A stretch of DNA of 64,000 bases from CAWACP01 sp963832965. GTDB lineage: Bacteria; Acidobacteriota; Terriglobia; Bryobacterales; Bryobacteraceae. Shown piece by piece: positions 9,542 to 18,115 of this stretch; position 1 is the first letter of the stretch, and every line of letters begins with the position of its first letter. A model generated the notes under the pieces. It was not told the DNA's origin. It ran no database searches and was given only the letters and a program-made list of their open reading frames with translations. Where the stretch lies: assembly GCA_963832965.1 (NCBI GenBank), contig CAWHVW010000003.1, positions 1 to 64,000 of the forward strand, in the 5' to 3' direction. The position numbers and the translations under genes are program-made.

Positions 9542-10567
9542 TCAGCCCTGGGTGGGGGCGGTCTGTTCGGTTCTTTCGCTGATCTCAGGCAGGGTGGTGA
9601 GATGTTCCGCGCGGACCGCGCACCACACCATGCCGGCGAGCATGGCCAGACCGCTGTACAGAAAATAGAGCAGGTGAACGGGCACGGCGCGAGTCGCAAA
9701 CAACCAGCCGCGCCTTTTCGCGAGAAACCGGTATAGATCCACGTTCAACAGAATGGTCAACGCAAGCGCCAGACACGCCAGGAGTGGAAACCGCGCGGCG
9801 AGGAGCAATGGGGCGAGACAGACCATGGCCACGCTGAAGCGCTGATTGATCCGGAGATTGAGATCGTTGGGCATGCTGCCGCTGCGGAGCATGAGGACGG
9901 TCCAGGGGATGGCGCGGTCAAAGATATCGGTGCGCAGGAGCCCGGGCAGACTCCAGCGCTTCAGGTGCTTGACCTGCAGATCCGGATTGAGCTTGATGTG
10001 CCCACCCAATCGCCGAATGGACGCGCCGAACTCGATATCCTCGACCGATGGACGCGTCCAGTGTTCCGGGAAGCCGCCGGTCTCGAGGAAAAAACTCCGC
10101 CGGATGGCTCCACAGCCACTCCAGAACGTGGACGCCTCGCGGCATCCGTTCTGATGCACGAAGGCGTGAACCAGATTCTTATACTGCGACAGGAAGTTGC
10201 TGGCGCCCGGTTCAAAATCGTAGGAACCGATCACCGCATCCATGGCGGAGTCTTCCGCGAACGCGCGCACAGTCCTGACGATGGTGTCCGGGTGCACGCA
10301 GACGTCGGCATCGATGAACAAGAGAATGTCGCCGGTAGCGGCACGCACTCCGATATTCCGGGCACGCGCCGGTCCTCCACGGCGGGACGCTTCGATGACC
10401 CGCACTCCGGCGCGGCGGGCGATCTGCACGGAATGGTCCGTCGAGCCATCGTCGACAACGATGCACTCGAAGGAGGCGCCCTGCGACCGGCGCAGCGCGT
10501 CCAAACAATGCCGCAGCGTTTGCGCGCCGTTGTACACCGGAATGATAACCGAGACGGAAGGAGTCAT
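9542..10567 (-). CDS. Family 2 glycosyltransferase with C-terminal membrane segments
   Basis: Inverting GT-A glycosyltransferase of 341 residues, probably at the inner face of the cytoplasmic membrane. It opens with VSVIIPVYNGAQTL, then VVDDGSTD, the metal-binding-type FIDADVC (DXD position), and a GGFPEHWTRPSVEDIEFGASIRRLG acceptor-site motif with catalytic-type ED. Two to three hydrophobic helices follow (FSVAMVCLAPLLLAARFPLLACLALAL and LLYFLYSGLAMLAGMVWCAV). The frame extends 61 codons upstream, but homology begins at the ATG at 10567. Related proteins transfer sugars to lipids or polysaccharides; the substrate is not identifiable. Confidence 0.88.
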   Translation of the reverse strand: MTPSVSVIIPVYNGAQTLRHCLDALRRSQGASFECIVVDDGSTDHSVQIARRAGVRVIEASRRGGPARARNIGVRAATGDILLFIDADVCVHPDTIVRTVRAFAEDSAMDAVIGSYDFEPGASNFLSQYKNLVHAFVHQNGCREASTFWSGCGAIRRSFFLETGGFPEHWTRPSVEDIEFGASIRRLGGHIKLNPDLQVKHLKRWSLPGLLRTDIFDRAIPWTVLMLRSGSMPNDLNLRINQRFSVAMVCLAPLLLAARFPLLACLALALTILLNVDLYRFLAKRRGWLFATRAVPVHLLYFLYSGLAMLAGMVWCAVRAEHLTTLPEISERTEQTAPTQG

Positions 10568-10629
10568 CGCCACGCCGAATATGATCCAATGTAGCGCATC
10601 GGAGCGATCGCGGTCATGGCAGGTTGCGA

Positions 10630-11403
10630 CTAATAATTCACGACCTGGCTGGAGGGGACCTTGCCGATTTGCGTATTGGAATCGGCCATCACTGGCAGGA
10701 TGATGCGGTTGCCCTCTTTCACGTCCGGGCCCGTGGTGATGGCGTGCCATTGCTTCTGGTCGCGCGTTTTTGTCATCAGCAGCATCTTGTCGAGCGCTCG
10801 CACCCAGTTTCCCGTTTCCGCCCCGAGGGCCGGAGGCAGCGCCCGCGCCAGCGCGTCTTTCGCCATCTGGGCGGCGGCGGCGGGCGTGGATGCAGGTCCG
10901 AAAAGAGGACCGGCCGCCAAATCGTTAATCGCTTTCCCGACGAGCCCGTAGCTCAGATCAAAGGCCCGCTTCGCGTCATCCAGATGCTCCTGCTCCCCCT
11001 GGCGGATCAACTCCGACATGTCTTTGCTCACCCTCCAGTAGTACTGGAATGTCACGCCGCCTTCGCGGTACGTCATGCCCTTGCGAAGGTGATCTCCGTC
11101 TCCGGGATAAAACGACGTGTGCGTCACGTCGTTCACCTGGGTTCGCTGCACCTGCGCGAAGTGCTGCCACGCGTTGTTCACTCTTTTCGGGACATTGGAG
11201 GTCTGGAACGATGGAGCGACGAAAGCGGCAGCGTTGGGGATGAGAGTAATGCCGCCGGTCGAACCGAATGACCCCTGATTGGCGGCGTCCACAATTTGCG
11301 ACATGCCGTCCGGGGCCGGCTTCAACACCGGCGAGCCGGCAAACAAGACCAGCAGATCGCGCCGAAGCATGGCCCGGCGCGCCGTCTCTTCCATCTGGCG
11401 CAT
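10630..11403 (-). CDS. Hypothetical protein, possibly exported
   Basis: About 258 residues from the ATG at 11403, which directly follows a tRNA-3'-half-like sequence. A short hydrophobic stretch LLVLFAGSPVL follows a basic start, suggesting a weak signal or anchor. The rest is polar and largely helical (KDMSELIRQGEQEHLDDAKRAFDLSYGLV) with an HTSFYPGDGDHLRKG motif. The pattern of a helical middle and a conserved-looking H..E/D-rich region recalls phage-like or eCIS-associated hypothetical proteins, but I cannot name the family. The reading frame also runs upstream to 11469 through the tRNA-like segment, which is unlikely to be coding. Confidence 0.5.
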   Translation of the reverse strand: MRQMEETARRAMLRRDLLVLFAGSPVLKPAPDGMSQIVDAANQGSFGSTGGITLIPNAAAFVAPSFQTSNVPKRVNNAWQHFAQVQRTQVNDVTHTSFYPGDGDHLRKGMTYREGGVTFQYYWRVSKDMSELIRQGEQEHLDDAKRAFDLSYGLVGKAINDLAAGPLFGPASTPAAAAQMAKDALARALPPALGAETGNWVRALDKMLLMTKTRDQKQWHAITTGPDVKEGNRIILPVMADSNTQIGKVPSSQVVNY

Positions 11404-11437
11404 AGAAGCGCGAACGGGAATCGAACCTGTCATAAGC
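11404..11437 (-). other. tRNA 3'-half-like remnant
   Basis: On the minus strand the segment reads ACAGGTTCGATTCCCGT, a T-arm-like stem-loop with four of five stem pairs and the TTCGATT loop, followed by TCGCGCT as a possible 3' acceptor strand. No matching 5' acceptor strand (AGCGCGA) or D/anticodon arm is found upstream, so it is not a complete tRNA. It could be a relic of integration into a tRNA gene, or chance. Confidence 0.3.
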
Positions 11438-11581
11438 CTCCTCCCGGGCGGACATTTCGGCACAATCATAACGCAGCAGGCACGCCGATGCCGGCCCTCG
11501 GGCGGAGAGCGGGGCGCACGCCGAGTGCGTTGATGGGGAGGCGAGATTTCGAATCGCCACGGAGCGCCAACTTAGCAGGAT

Positions 11582-11645
11582 GCTGAAAAAGGCTATCTGG
11601 TCCCCGCTCCGTCACCGTCGCGGTTCGGTAACCACCTGCAAACAT
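11582..11645 (+). repeat. Dispersed palindromic repeat family A, left-half copy
   Basis: Nearly identical to the first half of the full copy at 28161-28284, from GCTGAAAAAGGC through the CGCGGTTCGG stem to CACCTGC. It abuts the stop codon of the TonB receptor gene. Confidence 0.88.
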
Positions 11646-11648
11646 GTG

Positions 11649-14600
11649 TTAGAAGGTGAACCTGGCGGAAAGCTGGATCTGCCGCGACGTAGTGGTGGTG
11701 GTGGTGATCTGGCCGACTCCTCCCAAGCGGGCACCGGTGCTGTCAAATAACGACGTTCCCGAAGGAATTTGGAAGTTTGGATGATTGGCCACGTTGAACA
11801 CTTCTCCGCGGAGGAGGAAGGACTGGTTCTCTCGCCTCCAGAAAGTTCTATCCACCGCCAGGTTAACGATGACGAGCCCGGGCCCCTGCAGCACGTTGCG
11901 TCCCAGATTGCCCAAAGTTCCAGCGGCCGGCAGGGAGAACGCCAGCGGATTGAAATACTGCTGGGGGCCACCGGTAACCAAAGGCTGACCGGGAACCAGA
12001 TTGGGCCTTTCCGAGTTAACGTTCGACGAGCCGCCCAGATTCGCATTGTCAAAACCTATGATCGGATCAAATGGATTGCCGGATTGCGCCAGCATGGTCC
12101 CATCGAGCTGCCAGCCGCCGAATACCATGTTGGCCGCGCGGGATTGCGGACGGGGCAGGTCATAAATGAAGTTCGCGGCAAAGGCAAAGGGGCAATTGAA
12201 ATCCGACGGACCGCGGTTGTAGCCGAAGTTGTATATGTCAGGCACAGTCAGGTTGGCGTAGAAATCCTGCATGACTGCTATTGAATCGTCATCGATGGAT
12301 TTACTCCAGGTGAACTTGCTTTGCACGCGGAGGCTTTTGAAGACCATCATCTGCAGTCCCGCATTCAAGCTTTGGTAGACGGAGTCGAAAGAAGGCGTAC
12401 GCACATCGATGCCCGAGAAGGCCGGGTTCACCAGCGGGGCGTTCGGGGCGAAGTAGAGCTGCCCGCCGGGGAGGAACTGCGGCTGAGGCGTGTCGATGTT
12501 ACTGATGCCGCCCTCCAGATGAATGCCGCGCGAGCCCGCGTACCCGATCTGCCCGACGATGTTGCGCCCGAATTCGTGCTCCACCACCAACTGCTCCTGG
12601 ATCACATATGGCTGATTGGGGTGGTATGCAAGGATGTTCAGGGTTAGCTGTGCGGCGGCCGCACCGATCGCGCTGAGGGCCTGCGGAAAGACGGGTTTGT
12701 TAATGGAGTAGCGGTCAAAGAACGGAGGCATGTACAAACCGGCCACGATCAACTCGCGCGTTCCCAGCAAATCGTAAAAAATGCCGGCGCCCAAGCGCAC
12801 CACGGTGCGGCCACTGCCGGTGGGGTCCCAGGCGAGAGAGGCGCGCGGGGCAAAATTGAGCTTCGAAGGATTGATATAGAGCGGGCCGCCGACGACAACG
12901 CTGGTATCGGTAAGGGGATTGGGAAGCGAGGCCTCCTTGCCGTTTCGCTCGACTGGCGTGGTGGCGGTCTCGTAACGCAAGCCAAAACCAAAGGACAAGT
13001 GGCGGCTGACGCGTATATCGTCCTGCAGGTATCCGGAGAACTGGCGCATGCTCCAATGCCGCAGCGTACCGGAGCCGGGGGCCAGAATGCTGAGCTTGGA
13101 GGGCTGCGCCGCAAGAAAGCTCTGAAGCGAGGTGAACTGATAGTAGCCGGCGCGATCCAGATCGCCGTCCTCGTCGAGCAGGATCTGGTCGAAGCTGGCG
13201 CCGGCGGAGAGTTTGTGCGCGCCGGCGATCCTGGTAAACGAGTAACTGATCTGGGCGTCGCTCAGCGCGAAAGACATAGGCGTGGTGCGGGCGGCATTCC
13301 CACCGATGGTGCCCAGGCCGGTGACCAGCAGCGAACCCAGATTCTGGCCCGGGACAAAGGCGTCCGCAGCAACGTCCGCAGCAGAGGAAGCTTCGCCCCC
13401 GTTGCGGATCTGACTGAAGGCGGCGTGGAATTCTTCGACCGTATTGGCCGATGGCACAAACTGGGCTTCGGCCTGCACCATGTTGTCGTGGGAATCGCTG
13501 CGATAGTTCCAGACGCGGAATGGATCGCCGGTGTGGGAATCGGAGTCGTCGAAAGTGTAGTGGGTGTCAAAGTGCCAGCGATCGCTCCTGACGTAGTCAA
13601 GTCTTCCGGTGGCAAAGTCTTCCCGAGTGCTGGCGGGAACGGGCGTGCTGTAGTCGCCGGTCCCGTTTCCGAGATCGGGGCCGTTGGGCAGCGGATACAG
13701 GGCGAGGTACGGCAGGATTTTGCTGGAAAGGGTGACTTGCTTAAGGACGCCATTCACGGGTATCAGGCCGCTACGGGCATCCGCATCGGGCGTAATGACG
13801 GTATCGGTATTGTTGGCGGCGATGCGGAGTCCTTCGTAATTGAGCATGAAGAACAGCTTGTCCTTGAAGACTGGCCCGGTGAGCAGACCGCCGAACTGGT
13901 TCTGGTGAAACGCCGGAGTGGGCACGCCGGGGGCATCGAAATAATTTCCGGCGTCGAAATCGCTGTTGCGAAGGTACTCGTAAAGCGCGCCGTGAAGCTG
14001 GTTGGTTCCCGATTTCGACACGGCGGTAAAAACGCCGCCGTCGGTCCGCCCATATTCGGCGCTGAATGGGGCGGTAACGAGGTTGAGTTCGGCGATGGCC
14101 TCCAGACCAAGAAGATGGCCCGCGGCGCTGGCGGGGGCGGAGCCGGTGGCATCGTTGATGTAAATGCCATCGAGGCGGAAGGCGTTTTCGCTGGGACGGG
14201 AGCCGTTCACGGACATGTGTACGCCGAGCCCGGTGTTGAGGGCGGCGTTGGCGCTGGCGGGCGTTTGGACGCCAACCTGCTGCGAAGCGAGATCGAAGAC
14301 GTCCCGTCCATTCAGCGGCAGCGCGCCAAGCTGTTGCTGACTGACCGCGGAGCCCCAGGCGCCGGGCTGCGTTTCCACGGGCTGGGGTTCCGCGGTAACG
14401 ACGACGGTCTCCCGGGAGGCGCCCAGCTTCAACTCCACGTCGGCTCGCAGGGTGCGGCCGGCGGTTAGCTGCAGCCCGTCGACACGCAACATTTCGAACC
14501 CACTCCGCGTAACTTCCAGAGAATATGTGCCCGGCGCCAGGTCGACCGCCATATAGCGGCCCTCCCGGCCGCTACCGATTTGGCGCTCGGCATGGGTGTT

Positions 14601-14762
14601 GAGCTCAAGAACGCGGATGCCCGCGCCGGCCACGGCTTGTCCGGAGGGATCGGTGACCAGACCCTCGATGGAACCGCTGAGTTGCGCGCGCGCGATCGGC
14701 ATGGCCGCCAGCATGCCGGCCAGCAGGGCGACGCGGATGGTGATATGGGAAGTCCCTGGCAT
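11649..14762 (-). CDS. TonB-dependent outer-membrane receptor, Oar/carboxypeptidase-regulatory type
   Basis: Outer-membrane beta-barrel of 1037 residues. A signal peptide ends near AMPIARA (about residue 26), a carboxypeptidase-regulatory-like domain (SGSIEGLVTDPSGQAVAGA to about 95) comes next, then a plug with ALPLNGRDVFDL and a long barrel ending in an aromatic residue (LSARFTF). This Oar-like form is typical of acidobacteria, where such proteins are numerous. The start ATG at 14762 has a GGAAGG ribosome-binding site and lies only 20 bases after the stop of the substrate-binding protein, so the gene reads as the last member of the ABC-transporter operon above it. That linkage suggests it admits the same ligand across the outer membrane (inference). 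Confidence 0.9.
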   Translation of the reverse strand: MPGTSHITIRVALLAGMLAAMPIARAQLSGSIEGLVTDPSGQAVAGAGIRVLELNTHAERQIGSGREGRYMAVDLAPGTYSLEVTRSGFEMLRVDGLQLTAGRTLRADVELKLGASRETVVVTAEPQPVETQPGAWGSAVSQQQLGALPLNGRDVFDLASQQVGVQTPASANAALNTGLGVHMSVNGSRPSENAFRLDGIYINDATGSAPASAAGHLLGLEAIAELNLVTAPFSAEYGRTDGGVFTAVSKSGTNQLHGALYEYLRNSDFDAGNYFDAPGVPTPAFHQNQFGGLLTGPVFKDKLFFMLNYEGLRIAANNTDTVITPDADARSGLIPVNGVLKQVTLSSKILPYLALYPLPNGPDLGNGTGDYSTPVPASTREDFATGRLDYVRSDRWHFDTHYTFDDSDSHTGDPFRVWNYRSDSHDNMVQAEAQFVPSANTVEEFHAAFSQIRNGGEASSAADVAADAFVPGQNLGSLLVTGLGTIGGNAARTTPMSFALSDAQISYSFTRIAGAHKLSAGASFDQILLDEDGDLDRAGYYQFTSLQSFLAAQPSKLSILAPGSGTLRHWSMRQFSGYLQDDIRVSRHLSFGFGLRYETATTPVERNGKEASLPNPLTDTSVVVGGPLYINPSKLNFAPRASLAWDPTGSGRTVVRLGAGIFYDLLGTRELIVAGLYMPPFFDRYSINKPVFPQALSAIGAAAAQLTLNILAYHPNQPYVIQEQLVVEHEFGRNIVGQIGYAGSRGIHLEGGISNIDTPQPQFLPGGQLYFAPNAPLVNPAFSGIDVRTPSFDSVYQSLNAGLQMMVFKSLRVQSKFTWSKSIDDDSIAVMQDFYANLTVPDIYNFGYNRGPSDFNCPFAFAANFIYDLPRPQSRAANMVFGGWQLDGTMLAQSGNPFDPIIGFDNANLGGSSNVNSERPNLVPGQPLVTGGPQQYFNPLAFSLPAAGTLGNLGRNVLQGPGLVIVNLAVDRTFWRRENQSFLLRGEVFNVANHPNFQIPSGTSLFDSTGARLGGVGQITTTTTTSRQIQLSARFTF

Positions 14763-14782
14763 CGATTCAGTCCTTCCGTTTT

Positions 14783-15778
14783 TTACTTCAACGCATGCGC
14801 GGCGTCAAGAAATCGAGTATCGACGCAAGCCATGGCGTCCACGGCCGGGCACATGCCGCGGGCGGCCATCCACCCGGTGTATCGCCGCAGGTCGTCCAGG
14901 TGGATGCTGCCGTCGCGCTCAAACGTTTCACGACAACCTTCGCGGAGGGGTTTGGGATCGATATTGTTACCCTTCGCGTACTCTTCGAGGAACCGGGGAG
15001 TCCGGCCGCGGAGAAAGTCTCCGGCGCCGCGCAAGTACGCGCGCAGAAGCCGCGCGCCGGTTTCGACGGGGCCGTCCAGCAAACGGCTCCCAAACAAAAT
15101 GTGGGAGAACTGGTAATTCGGCAGCACACTGGACACACGGGGGCCGGCCAATAATCCCAACAGCCGCACCTCCGCGCCGATGTCAGCTTCGGTGGAGATG
15201 AAACCATCGACCGCGCCCGCGCGCACGGCGGCCATTCTTTGGATTTCGGGCATCTTGCGCATCACCACGTCGCTGATGCGCATCCCTTCATTCCGCAACA
15301 GCGCCTCCAACCAGAAACCACTCTGAGGCGACTGCCCGCTGACGGCGATGCTGGCGCCCTTGAGTTGGCGCATGGTTCCGGCGCCTTTCGGAAAAGTTTT
15401 GGGGCTGAGGAAAATGGTACCGGCGGTTCCGCATGTTGGCGAGATCACTTCGCGTCCGGCGACGACGCGCACGCGCGCACCACGGACCACGGCGTTTACG
15501 ACAGGAGGCCCGAAGGCGGTGAGGCTGGCATCGAGTTTGCCGCCCGCGAGCAGCGGCAGCGACTGCGACGTCCCAAATTCCTTCACGATCTCGACGTCGA
15601 AGCCGGCATCCGCGAAGTATCCCGATTCGTTAGCCAGAAACAACGGGCACATAGAAAGACGATGGACCGCGGAGATGCGCAGCTTCATGCGCGATGCGTT
15701 CGATGCCGGCCTGGCGCAGGAGGCCAGGCTCACCGCGGCGGCACCAAACGGGACCGCCAGAAGCGTCCTACGAAGCAC
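14783..15778 (-). CDS. ABC transporter substrate-binding protein, NMT1/THI5-like (NitT/TauT family)
   Basis: Periplasmic or lipid-anchored ligand-binding protein of about 331 residues. It starts at GTG 15778, overlapping the preceding gene by 11 bases. The N-terminus VLRRTLLAVPFGAAAVSLASCAR is a lipoprotein-type signal with the cysteine at SLASC. The body has the SBP order LANESGYFADAGFDVEIV, GGKLDASLTAFGPPVVNAV and LKGASIAVSGQSPQSGFWLEALL, as in SBPs for nitrate, sulfonates, thiamine precursors and aromatic acids. Encoded between an adenylate-forming enzyme and a TonB receptor, it would deliver ligand to the permease/ATPase pair of the same operon. The ligand is unknown. Confidence 0.87.
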   Translation of the reverse strand: MLRRTLLAVPFGAAAVSLASCARPASNASRMKLRISAVHRLSMCPLFLANESGYFADAGFDVEIVKEFGTSQSLPLLAGGKLDASLTAFGPPVVNAVVRGARVRVVAGREVISPTCGTAGTIFLSPKTFPKGAGTMRQLKGASIAVSGQSPQSGFWLEALLRNEGMRISDVVMRKMPEIQRMAAVRAGAVDGFISTEADIGAEVRLLGLLAGPRVSSVLPNYQFSHILFGSRLLDGPVETGARLLRAYLRGAGDFLRGRTPRFLEEYAKGNNIDPKPLREGCRETFERDGSIHLDDLRRYTGWMAARGMCPAVDAMACVDTRFLDAAHALK

Positions 15779-17357
15779 GCGCGGCCTCCGCCCGGGTACC
15801 CAGCAGGTGCAACGGAAGCACCTTGCCGCTGCGCGTGGCGAACGGCTCGGCAATCACCGCCTCGAGGCCGCCGGAATGCGTCCAGACGCGCGATGCCAGC
15901 GCGCCTCCGTAGCAGGCGCGAATCTCGCGCAGCAGAAAATCGCGCACGGCGGCAGGGGGACCGGCGGCAGCCCGAGGACTGATGCGGATTTCCAGTTGCG
16001 CCTGGTGGGCCCCATCGTACTCCACCAGCTGGTAGTCGCCGGGGCCACCTCCAAAGCGTTGCGGCAGCGCGCTCTCCAGAATGCGCAGGATATCGCTGCC
16101 CATGAGGGTGATGCCCTGGCCGGTAAGCTTTCCGTAACTGTAAATGTCGCGTATCCGCACATGCATTCCGGCACGCGCATATTCGCAGTCGCAGGTGGCC
16201 GGTTCCAGAATGCCGGCATCGTCCATCTCGGCGTTGATCAGAAACCGCGCGGCGAAGGGAAGCAAATTGGTGAACATCAGCGAGTTCACTTCCACGTCGG
16301 AGAGTGGCGCAAGCCGGCGGCGGCTGATAACGGCCACGGCATCGCGGTGCACGTGCACGCAGTTTCCGGTGCGCATCTGGCGGCAGGCGCTGCCCACCGA
16401 TGCCACCTCGGAAATGCCGTACTTGGGATAGGCCTCGCACCCGGCAGCTTCGATAACCGCCCGCTTCGCGGCGGTCAGCGCCTCGCCGTCAACCAGAAAA
16501 AGCGTTCCGGCGATATCCAGCCCTTCGTCCAACGCGGCGGCGGCCACGCGCACGGCGGGACTGACGTAGCTGCGCATGACGCGCGGACAACCTTCCTGCT
16601 TGCGCTGCGCGAGCCAGCGGGCCACGGGAGAAAAATCGTTCTCCGGCAAATATTCCGGCAGCGGCAGCGGCGCACCCATCAGCCGCGCGGAGCGGACAAT
16701 GCAGTGAGTCACGGTGCGATAGTGGCCGGCATCGCGCCAGTGGCCGCTTTGCGCGAACCATTTGGCGGGCTCGTGGCCGTGGCGTATGCGCTCCAGATTA
16801 TTTCCGATGCCCATGGAGGAGGGCAGAATGGGGCGCACCTGCACGCTGGCCCGTCCGGCCAGCTCGAATTCGCGCCATTGCAAGCGATGATACGCTTCCC
16901 GGTACACCCGGAGCCGGGTGCTTTTCGGGGTCATGGTTCCGCTGCTCCGGCTTCCACTGCTGGAAGTCACGATGCGGCCCCGAACCAGCGGGTTCAAAAG
17001 CATTTGCGGCCCGCACGGGATCTCGCGTCCGCCGCGGACCAGCGGCGCCTTGCCCTTGAACTCATCGTGCGTAAGATACACCCCGGCGGCGGCCAGTTTC
17101 TGGAGGGTGGCTTCGAGCCCGTGGCCGCCAACTTCCGCGGCCAGATCTTCCCCGGCACATCCGGCGATGCGAAACATCTGGTGATAGGGGTGTTGAGGAT
17201 TAGAAAACACGATGCGGCGCGCGAGGTCCAGAAAATGCTCCTCGCGATGCTCCATTTGCAGCCGCAGCGCGGCTACCGGGTCCGCGGGCACGGGCTGCCG
17301 GAGGAGTTCCCAGACGCCGCGCATCATTCGCGAGTAATACACCGCTTCGGCGATCAT
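15768..17357 (-). CDS. PaaK/LuxE-like adenylate-forming enzyme
   Basis: Cytosolic protein of 529 residues resembling the phenylacetate-CoA ligase / acyl-protein synthetase branch of adenylate-forming enzymes, which activate a carboxylate as acyl-AMP. The Ser/Gly-rich ATP loop reads VTSSSGSRSSGT (about 132-143). YPKYGISEVASVGSAC stands at the usual Y-G-x-(S/T)-E adenine/acyl pocket motif, and a C-terminal region with LTGQGITLMGSDILRILE and a DYQLVEYDG strand resembles the mobile lid of PaaK. The ATG at 17357 overlaps the permease stop as ATGA. An adenylating enzyme inside an importer operon is unusual and suggests that the imported compound is a carboxylic acid activated on entry (inference). 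A thioester-forming or reductase partner is not present. Confidence 0.75.
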   Translation of the reverse strand: MIAEAVYYSRMMRGVWELLRQPVPADPVAALRLQMEHREEHFLDLARRIVFSNPQHPYHQMFRIAGCAGEDLAAEVGGHGLEATLQKLAAAGVYLTHDEFKGKAPLVRGGREIPCGPQMLLNPLVRGRIVTSSSGSRSSGTMTPKSTRLRVYREAYHRLQWREFELAGRASVQVRPILPSSMGIGNNLERIRHGHEPAKWFAQSGHWRDAGHYRTVTHCIVRSARLMGAPLPLPEYLPENDFSPVARWLAQRKQEGCPRVMRSYVSPAVRVAAAALDEGLDIAGTLFLVDGEALTAAKRAVIEAAGCEAYPKYGISEVASVGSACRQMRTGNCVHVHRDAVAVISRRRLAPLSDVEVNSLMFTNLLPFAARFLINAEMDDAGILEPATCDCEYARAGMHVRIRDIYSYGKLTGQGITLMGSDILRILESALPQRFGGGPGDYQLVEYDGAHQAQLEIRISPRAAAGPPAAVRDFLLREIRACYGGALASRVWTHSGGLEAVIAEPFATRSGKVLPLHLLGTRAEAARAS

Positions 17358-18115
17358 GCGTGCCCGCTTTTCCACGGCACGAAACGGCGCTCGAGGAGAC
17401 GCAACACGGGGCCGGACATCAGACCCAGCGCGGCGGCCACCATCACGCTGGCATACAGCTTTTCAGTGGCGAAGGTCTGCCAGGACATCCAGATCATGTT
17501 GCCGATGCCGTCGTTGCTGCTGAGCATTTCGATGGAAATGGTCATCACCAGGGCGCGCCCGACGCACAGGCGCAAGGCGGTGAAAATTTGTGGCAGGCAC
17601 GCCGGCAAATAGACCTTGCGGATAATGACGGCGCGGCTGGCGCCATAGTTGGTGGCGAGGTCCACGTACGCCTGGTTGACGGCGCGAACCGCGTCGGAGA
17701 TTTGGATCACGATGACCAGGCCCACGCTCAACGCCACGAGCGCCAGGCGGGACGCCTCAGTTACCCCAAACAAGAGCATGACGAGGGGGAGCAGGGTCAG
17801 CCGGGGAGTGGAATACAGCGCTGAAATCAACGGCTGGACGGCGGTGCGCAAATTCACCGACAGGCACAGCAGGATGCTCAGCAGGCCGCCGCCCAACACA
17901 CCCACCAACAGCCCCAGGCCGGCGCGCATCAGCGTGGCCGCGAGCTGGTGTCCCATTTCGCCGCTCAGGAGCAGCACCGCGAAGGTGGCACCGACCTTCG
18001 TCGGCGGCGGGAAAAACAGCGGGTCCACAATGCGCCGTACCGCCAGAATCTGCCAGCAGGCCAGCAGCAACGCCAACAGCCAGAACCGGCCGACGATGAA
18101 ACGGACGACGCTCAT
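17354..18115 (-). CDS. ABC transporter permease, NitT/TauT (SsuC/TauC) type
   Basis: Inner-membrane permease of 253 residues with about six helices (for example FWLLALLLACWQILAV, LGLLVGVLGGGLLSILLCL, LTLLPLVMLLFGV). The coupling-loop EAA motif reads NYGASRAVIIRKVYLPACLPQIFTALRL, matching the binding-protein-dependent permease signature. The frame is open for 95 codons upstream, but those overlap the ATPase. The ATG at 18115 gives a 4-base ATGA overlap with the ATPase stop, so translation is probably coupled. It also ends in an ATGA overlap with the adenylate-forming gene. Confidence 0.92.
   Translation of the reverse strand: MSVVRFIVGRFWLLALLLACWQILAVRRIVDPLFFPPPTKVGATFAVLLLSGEMGHQLAATLMRAGLGLLVGVLGGGLLSILLCLSVNLRTAVQPLISALYSTPRLTLLPLVMLLFGVTEASRLALVALSVGLVIVIQISDAVRAVNQAYVDLATNYGASRAVIIRKVYLPACLPQIFTALRLCVGRALVMTISIEMLSSNDGIGNMIWMSWQTFATEKLYASVMVAAALGLMSGPVLRLLERRFVPWKSGHA

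Noticed and set aside
11540..11565. Second possible tRNA T-arm (GGCGATTCGAAATCTCGCC on the minus strand)
   Set aside because: The loop is two bases too long and no other tRNA arms are near.
12999..14468. Open frame of 489 codons antisense to the TonB receptor
   Set aside because: A shadow frame with no recognisable domain and no ribosome-binding site; the TonB receptor is unmistakable.
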